Shown: piece by piece, positions 38,101 to 52,268 of the stretch
Position numbering within the stretch: the stretch's first letter is position 1
How the letters are laid out: every line of letters begins with the position of its first letter
Assembly (NCBI GenBank): GCA_003153155.1
Contig: PLWV01000030.1
Location: 783 to 64,782, forward strand
From: Gallionella sp.
GTDB lineage: Bacteria; Pseudomonadota; Gammaproteobacteria; Burkholderiales; Gallionellaceae
Direction of reading: 5' to 3'
DNA length: 64,000 nucleotides
Notes under the pieces: generated by a model
Databases searched by the model: none
The model's input: only the letters and a program-made list of their open reading frames with translations
What the model was told of the DNA's origin: nothing
Program-made: the position numbers and the translations under genes

Positions 38101-38587
38101 AGATTTCGGTGATGGTTTAAGGTCAAAATGTTCTGTGTTCAAGAACAAGGTCGGTGTTGATGCAGTCGGTTCACATAAACGCAATAACCGCTTTGTGCCA
38201 AAACAGGACGGTCGAGTATTTCCTCCATAGCAGACGCTCGATAACATTATTGGTCAGCTGAGAGCATCAATTAATATTTCCTGGCGGTTATGAACTTAAC
38301 CCAGAATTATCCAGGTCGTTTTGCATATTCTTTGCGATTGCCACAAAAGGTCGGTTAAGGTTCAAAAAATTGGCCAGATTGCGTCCCTTGGCTCAAGTTG
38401 CATGCGCTGGCCAACAACTGCCCGGCAGACTTGGGCGAGTTGCATCTCACCGCACGCAACAAGCTCAAGAGTGACCAAACACGCTCCTCGATCATCGCTG
38501 CTTGTTGGATGTAGACCACCCTTTTTGGTAGTATCATGATCCGTTGAAACATCAATAATGAAGCTGTGTCCATAATAGAAAATCTGC

Positions 38588-39415
38588 ATGAAATTACTTG
38601 TCTTATTCTTGACTGCCGCCGCTCCCCTCTCCGCCCTAGGAGCGAACATCGACATCGACATCCAGCCGATTCCCGACCTGCCGCTCAAGAACATTCCCTC
38701 TGCCCCTTCAACGGAGACGGCTCCGCCTGCCGGCGTCTGGCGATTCGCCTTGGGCGGCGGCGCAAGTTACGCCCCGCGCTATGAAGGCGCTGCGGGCAAT
38801 CGTCTGCGCTTCATGCCGCTGCTGGATGCCAGCTACAGTAATGGCAAGCTCTTCATCAGCCTGTTGCGCGGCATAGGCTACAATTTTTCCGATGCGAAAG
38901 ATGTGCAATACGGTGTACGCCTGATGCCGGGCCATAGCCGCAGACAAAACGCTGATCCACACTTGAACGGCATGGGCGACATCGGTTACATTCCCGAAGC
39001 AGGCTTGTTCTTCAACCAGCGCTTTGCTCCCTGGTACGTCTCCAGCGGCATCACCACCGGCAGCCACGGCACCCACGCCGAACTGGGAGGCGGCATTGGT
39101 TTCCCCCTTTCCGCTGCCGACCGCCTGCGCTTGGGCATCAACCTCAACTGGGGCGATACCAGCTACAACCAGACTTACTTCGGCGTGACGGCGTCACAGG
39201 CCGCAGCCTCGGGCAATGTACTCACCGCCTACAACGCCAGCGCAGGTATCAAGGATTACGCCCTGACCGCCAACTGGGTGCACAATTACGACAAGGAATG
39301 GTTCAGCAACGCTGGACTGTCATACAAGTGGCTTACAGGCTCCGCTCAACAAAGCCCGCTGACACAGCGCAGCTCGATGGGCAGCCTAAATTTCCTGATG
39401 GGTTACCGCTTTTAA
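38588..39415 (+). CDS. MipA/OmpV family outer membrane protein
   Basis: GGGASYAPRYEGAAGNRLRFMPLLDASY; C-terminal FLMGYRF. Confidence 0.85.
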   Translation: MKLLVLFLTAAAPLSALGANIDIDIQPIPDLPLKNIPSAPSTETAPPAGVWRFALGGGASYAPRYEGAAGNRLRFMPLLDASYSNGKLFISLLRGIGYNFSDAKDVQYGVRLMPGHSRRQNADPHLNGMGDIGYIPEAGLFFNQRFAPWYVSSGITTGSHGTHAELGGGIGFPLSAADRLRLGINLNWGDTSYNQTYFGVTASQAAASGNVLTAYNASAGIKDYALTANWVHNYDKEWFSNAGLSYKWLTGSAQQSPLTQRSSMGSLNFLMGYRF

Positions 39416-39697
39416 AGCCCAGCGCTACTCACAACTCGCGATCAGCTCGGTTGTTTGCGCAGCACGGTTTTGTCGTGCGCATCTCTCCCGTGAATTGAAT
39501 TGAGTGCAAGAAAAAAACCGAAGCTATCCTCAGCTTTTTTGCGGCAGTTCAATTTGAAGATATTAGAATCACCTCCTTCAGGGGACAAGAAGCAAAGGCG
39601 TAGTTTAGAATTGCACTTTCGTTTGCACCAACAACTGTAATGATCGCATCCACATTAGCCACCCTTTACCTCACCGGTACTCGTTAGAGAATGTCAC

Positions 39698-40066
39698 GTG
39701 CTTAAATCAAAGATATTGTTATGGCTATTACTCATGACCGGGACAGTTCATGCCGCCCCTCTGCTCACGCTGGGAACATCCGATAATTACTGTGTGGTGA
39801 CTTGCTACATCAGAATTCCATTCACCATCACCCACTATGAATCCACCCGAAATGTCGGGATGGTGTACTGTGATGTCGATGCCGAAGTGACATCAATAAT
39901 GGCTGCTTATGACGGACAGATCCGGACAAAAAATCTGCGGCAGTCACCTATAGGTGTTTTCAAAAACACTGCGGGAGCAATCAAAGGTGAAGTTGAAGTG
40001 GATACCGGAATCAGCAAAAAGAACTTCAGGGAAGCCAAGGTCAAGACCGCCAGTTGCCACCTGTAG
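39698..40066 (+). CDS. hypothetical secreted protein
   Basis: Signal peptide MLKSKILLWLLLMTGTVHA; 122 aa. Confidence 0.5.
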   Translation: MLKSKILLWLLLMTGTVHAAPLLTLGTSDNYCVVTCYIRIPFTITHYESTRNVGMVYCDVDAEVTSIMAAYDGQIRTKNLRQSPIGVFKNTAGAIKGEVEVDTGISKKNFREAKVKTASCHL

Positions 40067-40492
40067 CTGAAGCTAAACGTCCAGGTGCTGGTGCAGGCGG
40101 AGCTACTATCAGCTATGTGGGCGGGGGAATAAGCAAGAATATACAGCGTCAGCCGATCCACGGGAGCTGCCTAACGCGAACGGCAGCAGCGTGCCAAAAG
40201 CAGACCCCTAGGGTTGCTATCCATTTTGGGTTAAGGCACGATGCGACGATGAAAAGAGATTTTCTACAACTTCGTAAAAGCACATTAGCAACCGCTTATG
40301 TTTGATCAAACGAAATCACTGGAAGAATTGGAAGGCCAAGTCTGGCCGTACAACGACTTTGGCTCGCACGTTGTGCAGGAATCTAATCTCAGCGGCTACG
40401 GAAGGTATTGCAACACTTCTACGAAACATTTCCTATGTCACACTATGACCCAGTTCCATGCATCGCAAGGGACTAACCGGTTCTGACCTCAT

Positions 40493-41818
40493 ATGGCCGG
40501 GAAACGACCGCTTATCGCATTTCTGATTTTCTCCATCGTTTTTGGGGCGGTTGCTGCATACCTCAGATCCCACAGGATTTTCGAACCATCATGGTGGTAC
40601 GCCTTATTTATGGTCGTAGAAGGGTTTCTGCTGTTCGATTGGTACTACCTTGACAGCAAAGCACGCTCTTTCGTATGCCCAAAGTGGCTAAATATCGCGG
40701 TTGTTGCTGTGCCATTCATAGCCATGCCTTACTACTTAGTCCTGAGTCGAGACCGGTTGCAAAGGGCTAGGTCACTGCTCGTATGTCTTGGCTTCACCGC
40801 TCTTTGCGTCTTGGCCGCGGTCGCTGGCGCAGTAGTCACTCGATACGCTGACACAGAATACGTAGTCTGGGCTCAACGCAATCACATAACCAGGAAACTT
40901 GCATTCTGGCAGCAGGCGTTCGCCAAACCGGTTGAGGAACGCATTGGCTCAGCACCTCCTGAGTTGGTGAACTACCTCGAGTTGGACAACATCAAGGAAG
41001 GCCTTCCCAACAAGCCGCGATCCGTCATCCTAGCTCCCGATTTTTTCTCCGACGTGCGCGATGCGTTTGCGGATATCCCCGCCCCGGTGAGGCGCCTCCT
41101 CGCACAGAAACTGGCGGGCATTTATTTTGTCGAGGACCTAGGAGGGAGCGGGTTCACTGAGCAAATCTATGAGGGTTCGAAACCCGTCGCTGGCTTTATC
41201 GTCCTCGATGCGTCAGTCTTGCAGAGCAGAATAGCCAATAGCTGGGCAACCTGGAAAGAAAATACCCCATTCAGAGGAAGCCCCGATTTCAAGCTAAATG
41301 CAACTATCGAGGAAGCGTCGCAGGACAATCGGAAACAGGCAATCCAATACATCCTGCTCCACGAGCTGGGACACGTACTTTCCATTGGTGGGGGCTTTAA
41401 CCCCAATTGGGACACTCCTCCAAATGAACTCACGACGCCAACAAGCTATCCATATTTTCAGCTATCGTGGGTAATTTCGAAAGACACCAATCGATACGTA
41501 ACCGTCTTTGACCAGAGCTTTCCACAGCGGAAGGACGTTGTTTACTATTTCGGAGCGAGACTCCCGGCGGCGGCGATGGGCGATACCTACGAAGCACTTG
41601 AGCGTACAAATTTCTCCACGCTTTATGCTGTCACGAATCCCAATGATGACTTTGCCGAGGCTTTCGTGAGTTACGTTCATACAGTACTGATGGGTAAGCC
41701 ATTTGAGATCACAATATATACTGGTGGAAAGATTTCGAAAGTTTACAAGTCTTGCTGGACCGAGGAACGCTGTGCGGCGAAGAGGAAGATACTGGAGCAT
41801 CTTCTCAATCTGGGTTAA
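40493..41818 (+). CDS. membrane protein with HExxH metalloprotease-like motif
   Basis: N-terminal TM segments; QYILLHELGHVLSIGGG. Confidence 0.6.
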   Translation: MAGKRPLIAFLIFSIVFGAVAAYLRSHRIFEPSWWYALFMVVEGFLLFDWYYLDSKARSFVCPKWLNIAVVAVPFIAMPYYLVLSRDRLQRARSLLVCLGFTALCVLAAVAGAVVTRYADTEYVVWAQRNHITRKLAFWQQAFAKPVEERIGSAPPELVNYLELDNIKEGLPNKPRSVILAPDFFSDVRDAFADIPAPVRRLLAQKLAGIYFVEDLGGSGFTEQIYEGSKPVAGFIVLDASVLQSRIANSWATWKENTPFRGSPDFKLNATIEEASQDNRKQAIQYILLHELGHVLSIGGGFNPNWDTPPNELTTPTSYPYFQLSWVISKDTNRYVTVFDQSFPQRKDVVYYFGARLPAAAMGDTYEALERTNFSTLYAVTNPNDDFAEAFVSYVHTVLMGKPFEITIYTGGKISKVYKSCWTEERCAAKRKILEHLLNLG

Positions 41819-41930
41819 GCGATCATCGATTGGCTAATTGTTCGCCAATATGGGCGACAGACCATCCAATTACGTCCGCTTTCTGGAACAATCTTTAGGA
41901 CAAAGCTAAAATTTATGGAAGGGGTTTATC

Positions 41931-42056
41931 TTGGACGACAAATTCGCTGAAGAACTTTTTGCTCATCAAAAAAAACAGACTGAACGAACTATGAAAATAG
42001 TGGTTACATTACTTGCTGCCGTGCTTCTACTTATCTTATATTTCCTTTTGACGTAG
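41931..42056 (+). CDS. putative 41-aa single-TM small protein (TTG start)
   Basis: LDDKFAEELFAHQKKQTERTMKIVVTLLAAVLLLILYFLLT; SD-like GGAAGGGG upstream; absent from the ORF track. Confidence 0.5.
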   Translation: MDDKFAEELFAHQKKQTERTMKIVVTLLAAVLLLILYFLLT

Positions 42057-42505
42057 AATTAACGTTACTTTTGGAAAGGAAGATGTAGGATAAATTGCGG
42101 TCATTTTGTTCCGAAAATTAAGAGAGGATTTATCCTTCCATTCGACGAAAGAGAGCAGGCAATGGTGATGCCTGAATCGTCCCATCTTCTCTAGACACCT
42201 TTGACCGTTTACTTGGGTCGGCTGCTGCCGGTCGCGGTAGTCAGCTCTGTGCCAAAAGGAGACAGACGAGAATTTCTCCTTTAGCAGACATTCCATGATT
42301 AACCCGGAACGCGCCGGGATAGAGGATGACTCAATGATCGTTGGTTTCGTGAGCCTAGTAATGGCCTTTACGCGGTATCAAGTGCCTGACACCGGGGATT
42401 ATCTACATCACCTTGTTGGCGCAGAATCAGGTGGATGTGACAGTGGGAAATCGGCTGCCCAGCAACTTCGCCCGCATTCATGCCAATGAGGAGTAACATG
42501 CCCGG

Positions 42506-43138
42506 ATGAGAGCCAAACCTGCCGTTCCGCCCGTTCTGCCGGCGTCGCCTCCGGACTCCCGTGACACACCAGTCGAATCCGAACGCGACCAGATCAGCCA
42601 AAATATCGAGGCCGTTCTGGAGTTCTACACTCGTGAAAATCAAAAGATCAGCCGCTCGCAACGGATCCTCGAACGCATCAGTAATTTTATCGGGCAGCCG
42701 GTTTTTCTCGGCTTCATTCTGCTCTTTGTCGCGCTATGGATGCTCGCCAACGACGCATTGCGTCAGTTTGGCATGGCCGAATTCGACCCGGCGCCGTTTT
42801 TCTGGTTGCAGGGGATTGTCGGTCTGGGCGCGTTGCTGACCGCGACCGTGGTTCTGACCAAGCAGAACCGGCTCGCCAAGCTCGCGGAACAGCGGGCGCA
42901 TCTGGATTTGAAAGTGACGCTATTGACAGAACAGAAGGCCGCCAAACTTATCGACCTGCTGGAAGAGTTGAGGCGCGATTTGCCTAATGTCAAAAACCGC
43001 CATGATCCCGAGGCGGCAGCGCTGCAGCAGTCGATGAATCCGGATCTGGTGCTTGCCGCACTGGATGAACGCAGCGAGCCGGACGAGCAAACGAATCCCG
43101 CCGAAGAAGCCAAAGAGGACGCACACGGCAACGAATGA
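42506..43138 (+). CDS. DUF1003-type membrane protein
   Basis: ISNFIGQPVFLGFILLFVALWMLAN, TKQNRLAKLAEQRAHLDLKVTLLTEQKAAKLIDLLEELR. Confidence 0.8.
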   Translation: MRAKPAVPPVLPASPPDSRDTPVESERDQISQNIEAVLEFYTRENQKISRSQRILERISNFIGQPVFLGFILLFVALWMLANDALRQFGMAEFDPAPFFWLQGIVGLGALLTATVVLTKQNRLAKLAEQRAHLDLKVTLLTEQKAAKLIDLLEELRRDLPNVKNRHDPEAAALQQSMNPDLVLAALDERSEPDEQTNPAEEAKEDAHGNE

Positions 43139-43713
43139 AACCGCACGCTGCGCTGGAGCTCGGACACCTAACGCAACAAGGCGCATACTTCAGAGCGGCG
43201 CCACCGCATCCTCTTCGAATCGGCCAAAGATGGATTTTGATCCTGGATGCTGAGACTGACTACCGCGCACTGCAGCAGTGTGCCCAGAAGGGGACATTCA
43301 GCACAGTCTTCCGGAAGATTAGCTCGTAGTTCAGAAAACGGAAAAACTGGTAGCATGAAATCCACCTTTTGGAAGACGAAAAACAGAGGGAATCTCACCA
43401 GGATTTCCCATTATCCTGAAGAACAGGTGATTTTTTGGCTCTCAGAAAAGTATGAACCATCTGAGAATGCCTGTGTCGAAAAAAAGTGGACAAAGGCGAT
43501 CGAAGAAAGCTCAGTGCGCCGGAGCTAAAAAAGCTGCCCAAACAGGTGATCCGTGCGTACTTGTGCTTTAGAAGTTGCAATATGTGTCAGCAAGATGCGA
43601 TGTAACGGGTTGTTGGATTGCTTGTTCTCCTGATCAATTGGTTGTCAGAAAAACAAGGGTAATCCCATCTACAGACATTCTTGCAAAGTTAAGAATTCAC
43701 TGGGAGTCATACC

Positions 43714-44088
43714 ATGAAAAAATTATTGATTGTATTTCTTGCGATTTTATCAACCACTCCGGCTTACGCTGAAGGTGATCATGGCCGTGGCGGGGGGCGA
43801 GGCGGTGGCTGGGGTTGGGAAGGTGGCTGGATTTTTCCAGCGCTGATAGGCGGCGCTGTCATTTATGACCTGACCCAGCCGCAAACTGTATATGTACAGC
43901 CTGCACCGCCCTATGCACCAGGGTATGTACCTAGCGTTGCACCCTCATCAGTGCAGTACTGGTATTTCTGTCCTGCCGCCAATGCTTATTACCCCTATGT
44001 GCCTTCGTGCCCGAGTGGATGGCAAGCCGTACCGGCCACTCCACCCGCTACTTTATCGAGTGCGCCATACGGCGCCCCGGCACGATAA
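43714..44088 (+). CDS. small Gly/Pro/Tyr-rich exported protein
   Basis: Signal peptide; YFCPAANAYYPYVPSCPSGWQAVPATPP. Confidence 0.65.
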   Translation: MKKLLIVFLAILSTTPAYAEGDHGRGGGRGGGWGWEGGWIFPALIGGAVIYDLTQPQTVYVQPAPPYAPGYVPSVAPSSVQYWYFCPAANAYYPYVPSCPSGWQAVPATPPATLSSAPYGAPAR

Positions 44089-44319
44089 TAAAAATGGACA
44101 CATCTGGCACTAGCACCTAAACGCTAGCCGTTGTGAATTCTGGCTCGCCGGTTCGGACTCGAACCATGGGTTTGTGAATGTCTGCTCAGGAGGGGGTCGA
44201 CCGTCCGGATCGGGTCGGAAGCTGCCATTGAATCTCTCCCGATAGCGGCTCGTCACACAAAATACAATTTAGCTCTGGAAGAACATTATCCAGTAATCAA
44301 TCACAGAATTGGATGCGCA

Positions 44320-44660
44320 TTATTTGGGAGCACCGGAAACAGCAGAAGCAGGCAGTGACATCGCCTGCTTCTCTGTTATCTGAGCAGATGGATCTTCCAG
44401 AATCTGGTAGAACACTTCGTCGCGTTTGATCATGCCCAACTCGCTGCGTGCACGTTCTTCGATAGCCGCCGTCCCTTGCTTGAGATCGCGCACTTCAGCA
44501 TCCAGCACTGCATTGCGCGTTTGAGTCTGCTGATTGACTTGCTGTTGTGCTTCAACTTGGCGATGCAAGTCCCAAACTTTCAACCAGCTGCCTTTGCCCA
44601 GCCACAGCGGGTACTGCAACAGCAGCAGCAGAACGACCAGTATCAGTGTGACTGCACGCA

Positions 44661-44661
<1 letters not shown>
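44320..44661 (-). CDS. ftsB: cell division protein FtsB
   Basis: Short TM plus coiled coil, [18 protein letters not shown]; adjacent to eno. Confidence 0.88.
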
Positions 44662-48727
<4,066 letters not shown>

Positions 48728-48729
48728 TC

Positions 48730-48810
48730 AGTAGGGGCACGGCGGTGTCAATTCCACATCCAGCTTGCTGGATAGTGGATTGCCTGACTTTGTTGCGCCG
48801 TGCCCCTATG
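48730..48810. repeat. palindromic repeat (TKSGNPL family) upstream of pyrG
   Basis: GGGGCACGGCG gtgtcaattccacATCCAGCttGCTGGATagtggattgcctgactttgttg CGCCGTGCCCC. Confidence 0.85.
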
Positions 48811-48871
48811 GAGACCCAATCACGGCTTGCGAAAAATTGCCGAATCCAAACCCGGACATCGAATATCTAAT

Positions 48872-49188
48872 GGGAGCCTCTAAAAATTCAGAGTTCGCCC
48901 AAATGCAAGGCGCGTAAAAAATTTCGCAGCGCCGCATATGGGTTATATGCAAGCAAGAAATTTTTTACGCAACGCAGCATAACCAGCCACTTGGTTGCCG
49001 TTAACCAATGACTTAGTTGGCGTAGTTTGCCAACTTAGTCAGATGGCTATGCAAAGCTTTTTGGCGACTTAGTGCAATGGCTATAACCAATGACTTGCCC
49101 AGCGTCTTTTGCTGGGTTAGTCAGATGGCTAGTAGTCATATCAGTTGTTTCATCAGTTGGGATGAAATCTGGATTTTTAGAGGTTCCC
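48872..49188. mobile_element. MITE-like element with several internal hairpin modules
   Basis: GGGAGCCTCTAAAAATTCAGA ... TCTGGATTTTTAGAGGTTCCC, flanked by TAAT on both sides. Confidence 0.8.
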
Positions 49189-50645
49189 TAATGCAGCAAC
49201 AAGGATTGTTGGACTGACACGGCGCAAACCGACATCAGAGTGCCGGGCAGCAAACCAAGCAACAACACGCCCAAGCCGTTCACGCTGATCAGCAGCGTGG
49301 TATCTTGTCCGAAGATAATCGGCTCGTGACTTTCCGGCGCGTCGAAATACATTAACTTGACGATGCGCAGGTAGTAGAACGCGCCGATCAGCGAAAACAG
49401 TACCGCCACGACAGCCAGCCAGATGTACCCCGCTTGCACGACGGCATTCAGCACCGAAAATTTTGCGTAAAAACCCACGGTGGGAGGCACCCCGGCCAAG
49501 GAGAACATCAGTATCAACATCAGGAAGGCGAGCCATGGACTGCGCTGGTTGAGGCCTTTGAAGTCGTTGAGGGTATCAGCCTCGAAGCCTACCCTTGACA
49601 GCAACATGATCATACCGAACGCACCCAGCGACATCAGCACATAAATCACGGCGTAGAACATTGATGAACCATAGCCTTCTATGTCACCGCTGATAAAACC
49701 CAGCAGCAGGAAGCCCATGTGCGCGATGGTTGAGTAGGCGAACATACGTTTGAGGTTGGTTTGCGCAATCGCGGTGATGTTACCGAGCGCCATTGAGGCA
49801 ATCGCTAGAATGATCAACATGCCCGACCAGTGTTGCACCAGCGGTTGCAGCCCTTCGACCAAGATGCGCGAAACAAAAGCAAAGGCGGCGAGTTTGGGTG
49901 CCGATCCGATCAGCATGGTCATCGCTGTCGGTGCGCCGTGATACACGTCCGGCAACCACATATGGAATGGCACCACGCCAAGTTTGAAGGCCAGACCGGA
50001 AACCACGAACACCAGCCCGAACACCAGCAAAGTTTTATTCGCATCACCGGATTGAATCGCGTTTGATACCTCCCCCAGCTCCAGCGAGCCGGTCGCCCCA
50101 TACAGCATGGACATGCCATACAACAGCAAGCCGGAAGCCAGCGCTCCAAGGATGAAGTATTTCATCGCAGCTTCGGTGGCGATGGCTGAATCGCGTTGCA
50201 ATGCGACCATTGCATACAGACTCAGGGAAAGCAACTCCAAGCCGAGATACAGCGCCAGGAAGTGGTTGGCGGAAATCATCACCATCATGCCGAGCGTGGC
50301 AAACAGGGTCAGCACCATGAATTCACCGCTGAACAGACCGCGCACGGTGAGATATAGCCTTGAATATATCAGCATCATGGAAACTGCCAGATAGGTCAGC
50401 AGCTTCAACACATCGGACATCAGATCGTCCACGAACATGTTGTGGAAGAGGTACGCCACACCGTTTTCATGCGTGCCCACGGTGATCAGCGCACAACCCA
50501 TCAAGGTGAGTTGCACCAGCATGTAAGTGGCCAGCCTGCCGCTTTGCTTGATCAGCGAATCCGCAATCAGAATCACACACGTCATGATCAGCAGGAATAT
50601 CTCCGCGCTGGCTGGCATCAAATTAGTCATCAAATCCATATTCAT
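49188..50645 (-). CDS. nuoN: NADH-quinone oxidoreductase subunit N
   Basis: Multi-TM antiporter-like subunit; first in window-order of the nuo cluster. Confidence 0.95.
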   Translation of the reverse strand: MNMDLMTNLMPASAEIFLLIMTCVILIADSLIKQSGRLATYMLVQLTLMGCALITVGTHENGVAYLFHNMFVDDLMSDVLKLLTYLAVSMMLIYSRLYLTVRGLFSGEFMVLTLFATLGMMVMISANHFLALYLGLELLSLSLYAMVALQRDSAIATEAAMKYFILGALASGLLLYGMSMLYGATGSLELGEVSNAIQSGDANKTLLVFGLVFVVSGLAFKLGVVPFHMWLPDVYHGAPTAMTMLIGSAPKLAAFAFVSRILVEGLQPLVQHWSGMLIILAIASMALGNITAIAQTNLKRMFAYSTIAHMGFLLLGFISGDIEGYGSSMFYAVIYVLMSLGAFGMIMLLSRVGFEADTLNDFKGLNQRSPWLAFLMLILMFSLAGVPPTVGFYAKFSVLNAVVQAGYIWLAVVAVLFSLIGAFYYLRIVKLMYFDAPESHEPIIFGQDTTLLISVNGLGVLLLGLLPGTLMSVCAVSVQQSLLLH

Positions 50646-50676
50646 CTCAAAATCAGTCGTTAGTTATTAGCTGGTG

Positions 50677-50713
50677 GCTAGTAGCTTGTAGCTGGTAGCT
50701 ACAAGCTACTAGC
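50677..50713. repeat. perfect 17-bp-stem hairpin in the nuoM-nuoN gap
   Basis: GCTAGTAGCTTGTAGCT GGT AGCTACAAGCTACTAGC. Confidence 0.97.
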
Positions 50714-50730
50714 TGTCCTCTGTCCTCTGA

Positions 50731-52218
50731 TCACGGCAGTTTGGAACGAGCTGCGTGTACTAGTAAATCATTCACTGACACATGCATGATTTCGCTGAAC
50801 GGTAGCGGGTACAACCCCATGCCCAGCACGGTAAGCGCCAGGATCGCGAAAATCACTTTGTCGCGCAGGGTGATGTCGGTCAGTTTGGCAACATGCGAGT
50901 TGGCAACTGCGCCGAAGATCACGCGCTTGTACATCCACAGCGTGTAGGCCGCGCCGAAGATCAGCGTGGATGCCGCGGCAAAAGCGTACCAGAAATTCGC
51001 TTTCACCGCGCCGAGAATCACCATGAATTCACCGACGAAGCCGCTGGTGCCCGGCAGGCCGACATTGGCCATGGCGAACAGCATAAAAAATGCGGCGAAC
51101 ACCGGCATGGTGTTGGCCACACCGCCGTAATTGGCAATGTTGCGTGAGTGCATCCGGTCATATAGCACGCCGATACAAAGGAACAATGCACCGGACACAA
51201 AGCCGTGTGAAATCATTTGCAGCAGCGCGCCTTCCATACCGTAATCGTTAAAGATGAACAAGCCCAGCGTGACGAAGCCCATGTGAGAAATCGATGAGTA
51301 CGCCACCAGTTTTTTCATGTCGGTCTGGGTTAATGCCACCAGACCGATGTACACCACCGCAATCAGCGACAAAGCGATCATCACTCCGGCCAAATGATGG
51401 CTGGCATCCGGCACGATAGGTATGGAGAAACGCAGAAAACCATAAGCGCCCACCTTCAGCATGATCGCCGCCAGAATCACCGAACCGCCGGTAGGCGCTT
51501 CGACGTGGGCATCCGGCAACCAGGTATGCACCGGGAACATCGGCACTTTCACCGCGAAGGCGAAGAAAAAAGCGATGAAGATCAGAATTTGCGCAGTCAT
51601 CGGGATCGCGACCTGATGGAAGTCAAGTATCTCGAAGCTGCCGCCGGATTGGTTATAAAGATAGATCAACGCCACCAGCATCAGCAGCGAACCGAGCAAG
51701 GTGTAGAGGAAGAACTTGACTGCCGCATACACACGATTCGCACCGCCCCACACGCCGATGATGAGAAACATCGGGATCAGCATGGCTTCCCAGAGCACAT
51801 AGAACAGTATGGCATCCAGCGCGGCGAACACGCCGATCATGATGCCGGACATGATCAGGAAGGATGCCATGTATTGCGCAACGCGCTTCTCGATCACCTG
51901 CCATCCGGCCAGCACCACGATGGGGGTGAAGAAAGAAGTGAGCAGAATGAACAGCACCGAGATGCCATCCACGCCGAGGTGATAGTGAATGTTGAAGCGT
52001 GCGATCCAGTTGTGCATCTCGACGAACTGCATCTCCGAGGTATCGCGCACAAAACTGGTATATAGAGGAATCGTCACCAGAAAGCCGAGCACCGAGCCGA
52101 CCATGGCCAGGATGCGCGCCAGCGGCGCATTCTTGTCGTCGCCGGTGGCCAACACCAGAATGCCGAAGATGATCGGCAACCAGATCGCAACGCTAATTAT
52201 GGGTAATCCAAAAAACAT
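50731..52218 (-). CDS. nuoM: NADH-quinone oxidoreductase subunit M
   Basis: LGVDGISVLFILLTSFFTPIVVLAGW, LPDAHVEAPTGGSVILAAIMLKVGAYG. Confidence 0.96.
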   Translation of the reverse strand: MFFGLPIISVAIWLPIIFGILVLATGDDKNAPLARILAMVGSVLGFLVTIPLYTSFVRDTSEMQFVEMHNWIARFNIHYHLGVDGISVLFILLTSFFTPIVVLAGWQVIEKRVAQYMASFLIMSGIMIGVFAALDAILFYVLWEAMLIPMFLIIGVWGGANRVYAAVKFFLYTLLGSLLMLVALIYLYNQSGGSFEILDFHQVAIPMTAQILIFIAFFFAFAVKVPMFPVHTWLPDAHVEAPTGGSVILAAIMLKVGAYGFLRFSIPIVPDASHHLAGVMIALSLIAVVYIGLVALTQTDMKKLVAYSSISHMGFVTLGLFIFNDYGMEGALLQMISHGFVSGALFLCIGVLYDRMHSRNIANYGGVANTMPVFAAFFMLFAMANVGLPGTSGFVGEFMVILGAVKANFWYAFAAASTLIFGAAYTLWMYKRVIFGAVANSHVAKLTDITLRDKVIFAILALTVLGMGLYPLPFSEIMHVSVNDLLVHAARSKLP

Positions 52219-52268
52219 GCTGTTGTTCCTTCACTTTCTCGCTGCTATCACGCTGTTCAAACCACACA

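Noticed and set aside
38100-38580. Possible IS remnant (and similar tgtgccaaaa...gcagac stretch near 42250)
   Set aside because: Some local similarity between the two places but no transposase frame or clear ends
44135-44170. tRNA 3'-end-like sequence (GGTTCGAGTCCGAACCGGCGAGCCA on the minus strand)
   Set aside because: No complete cloverleaf could be formed; at most a remnant
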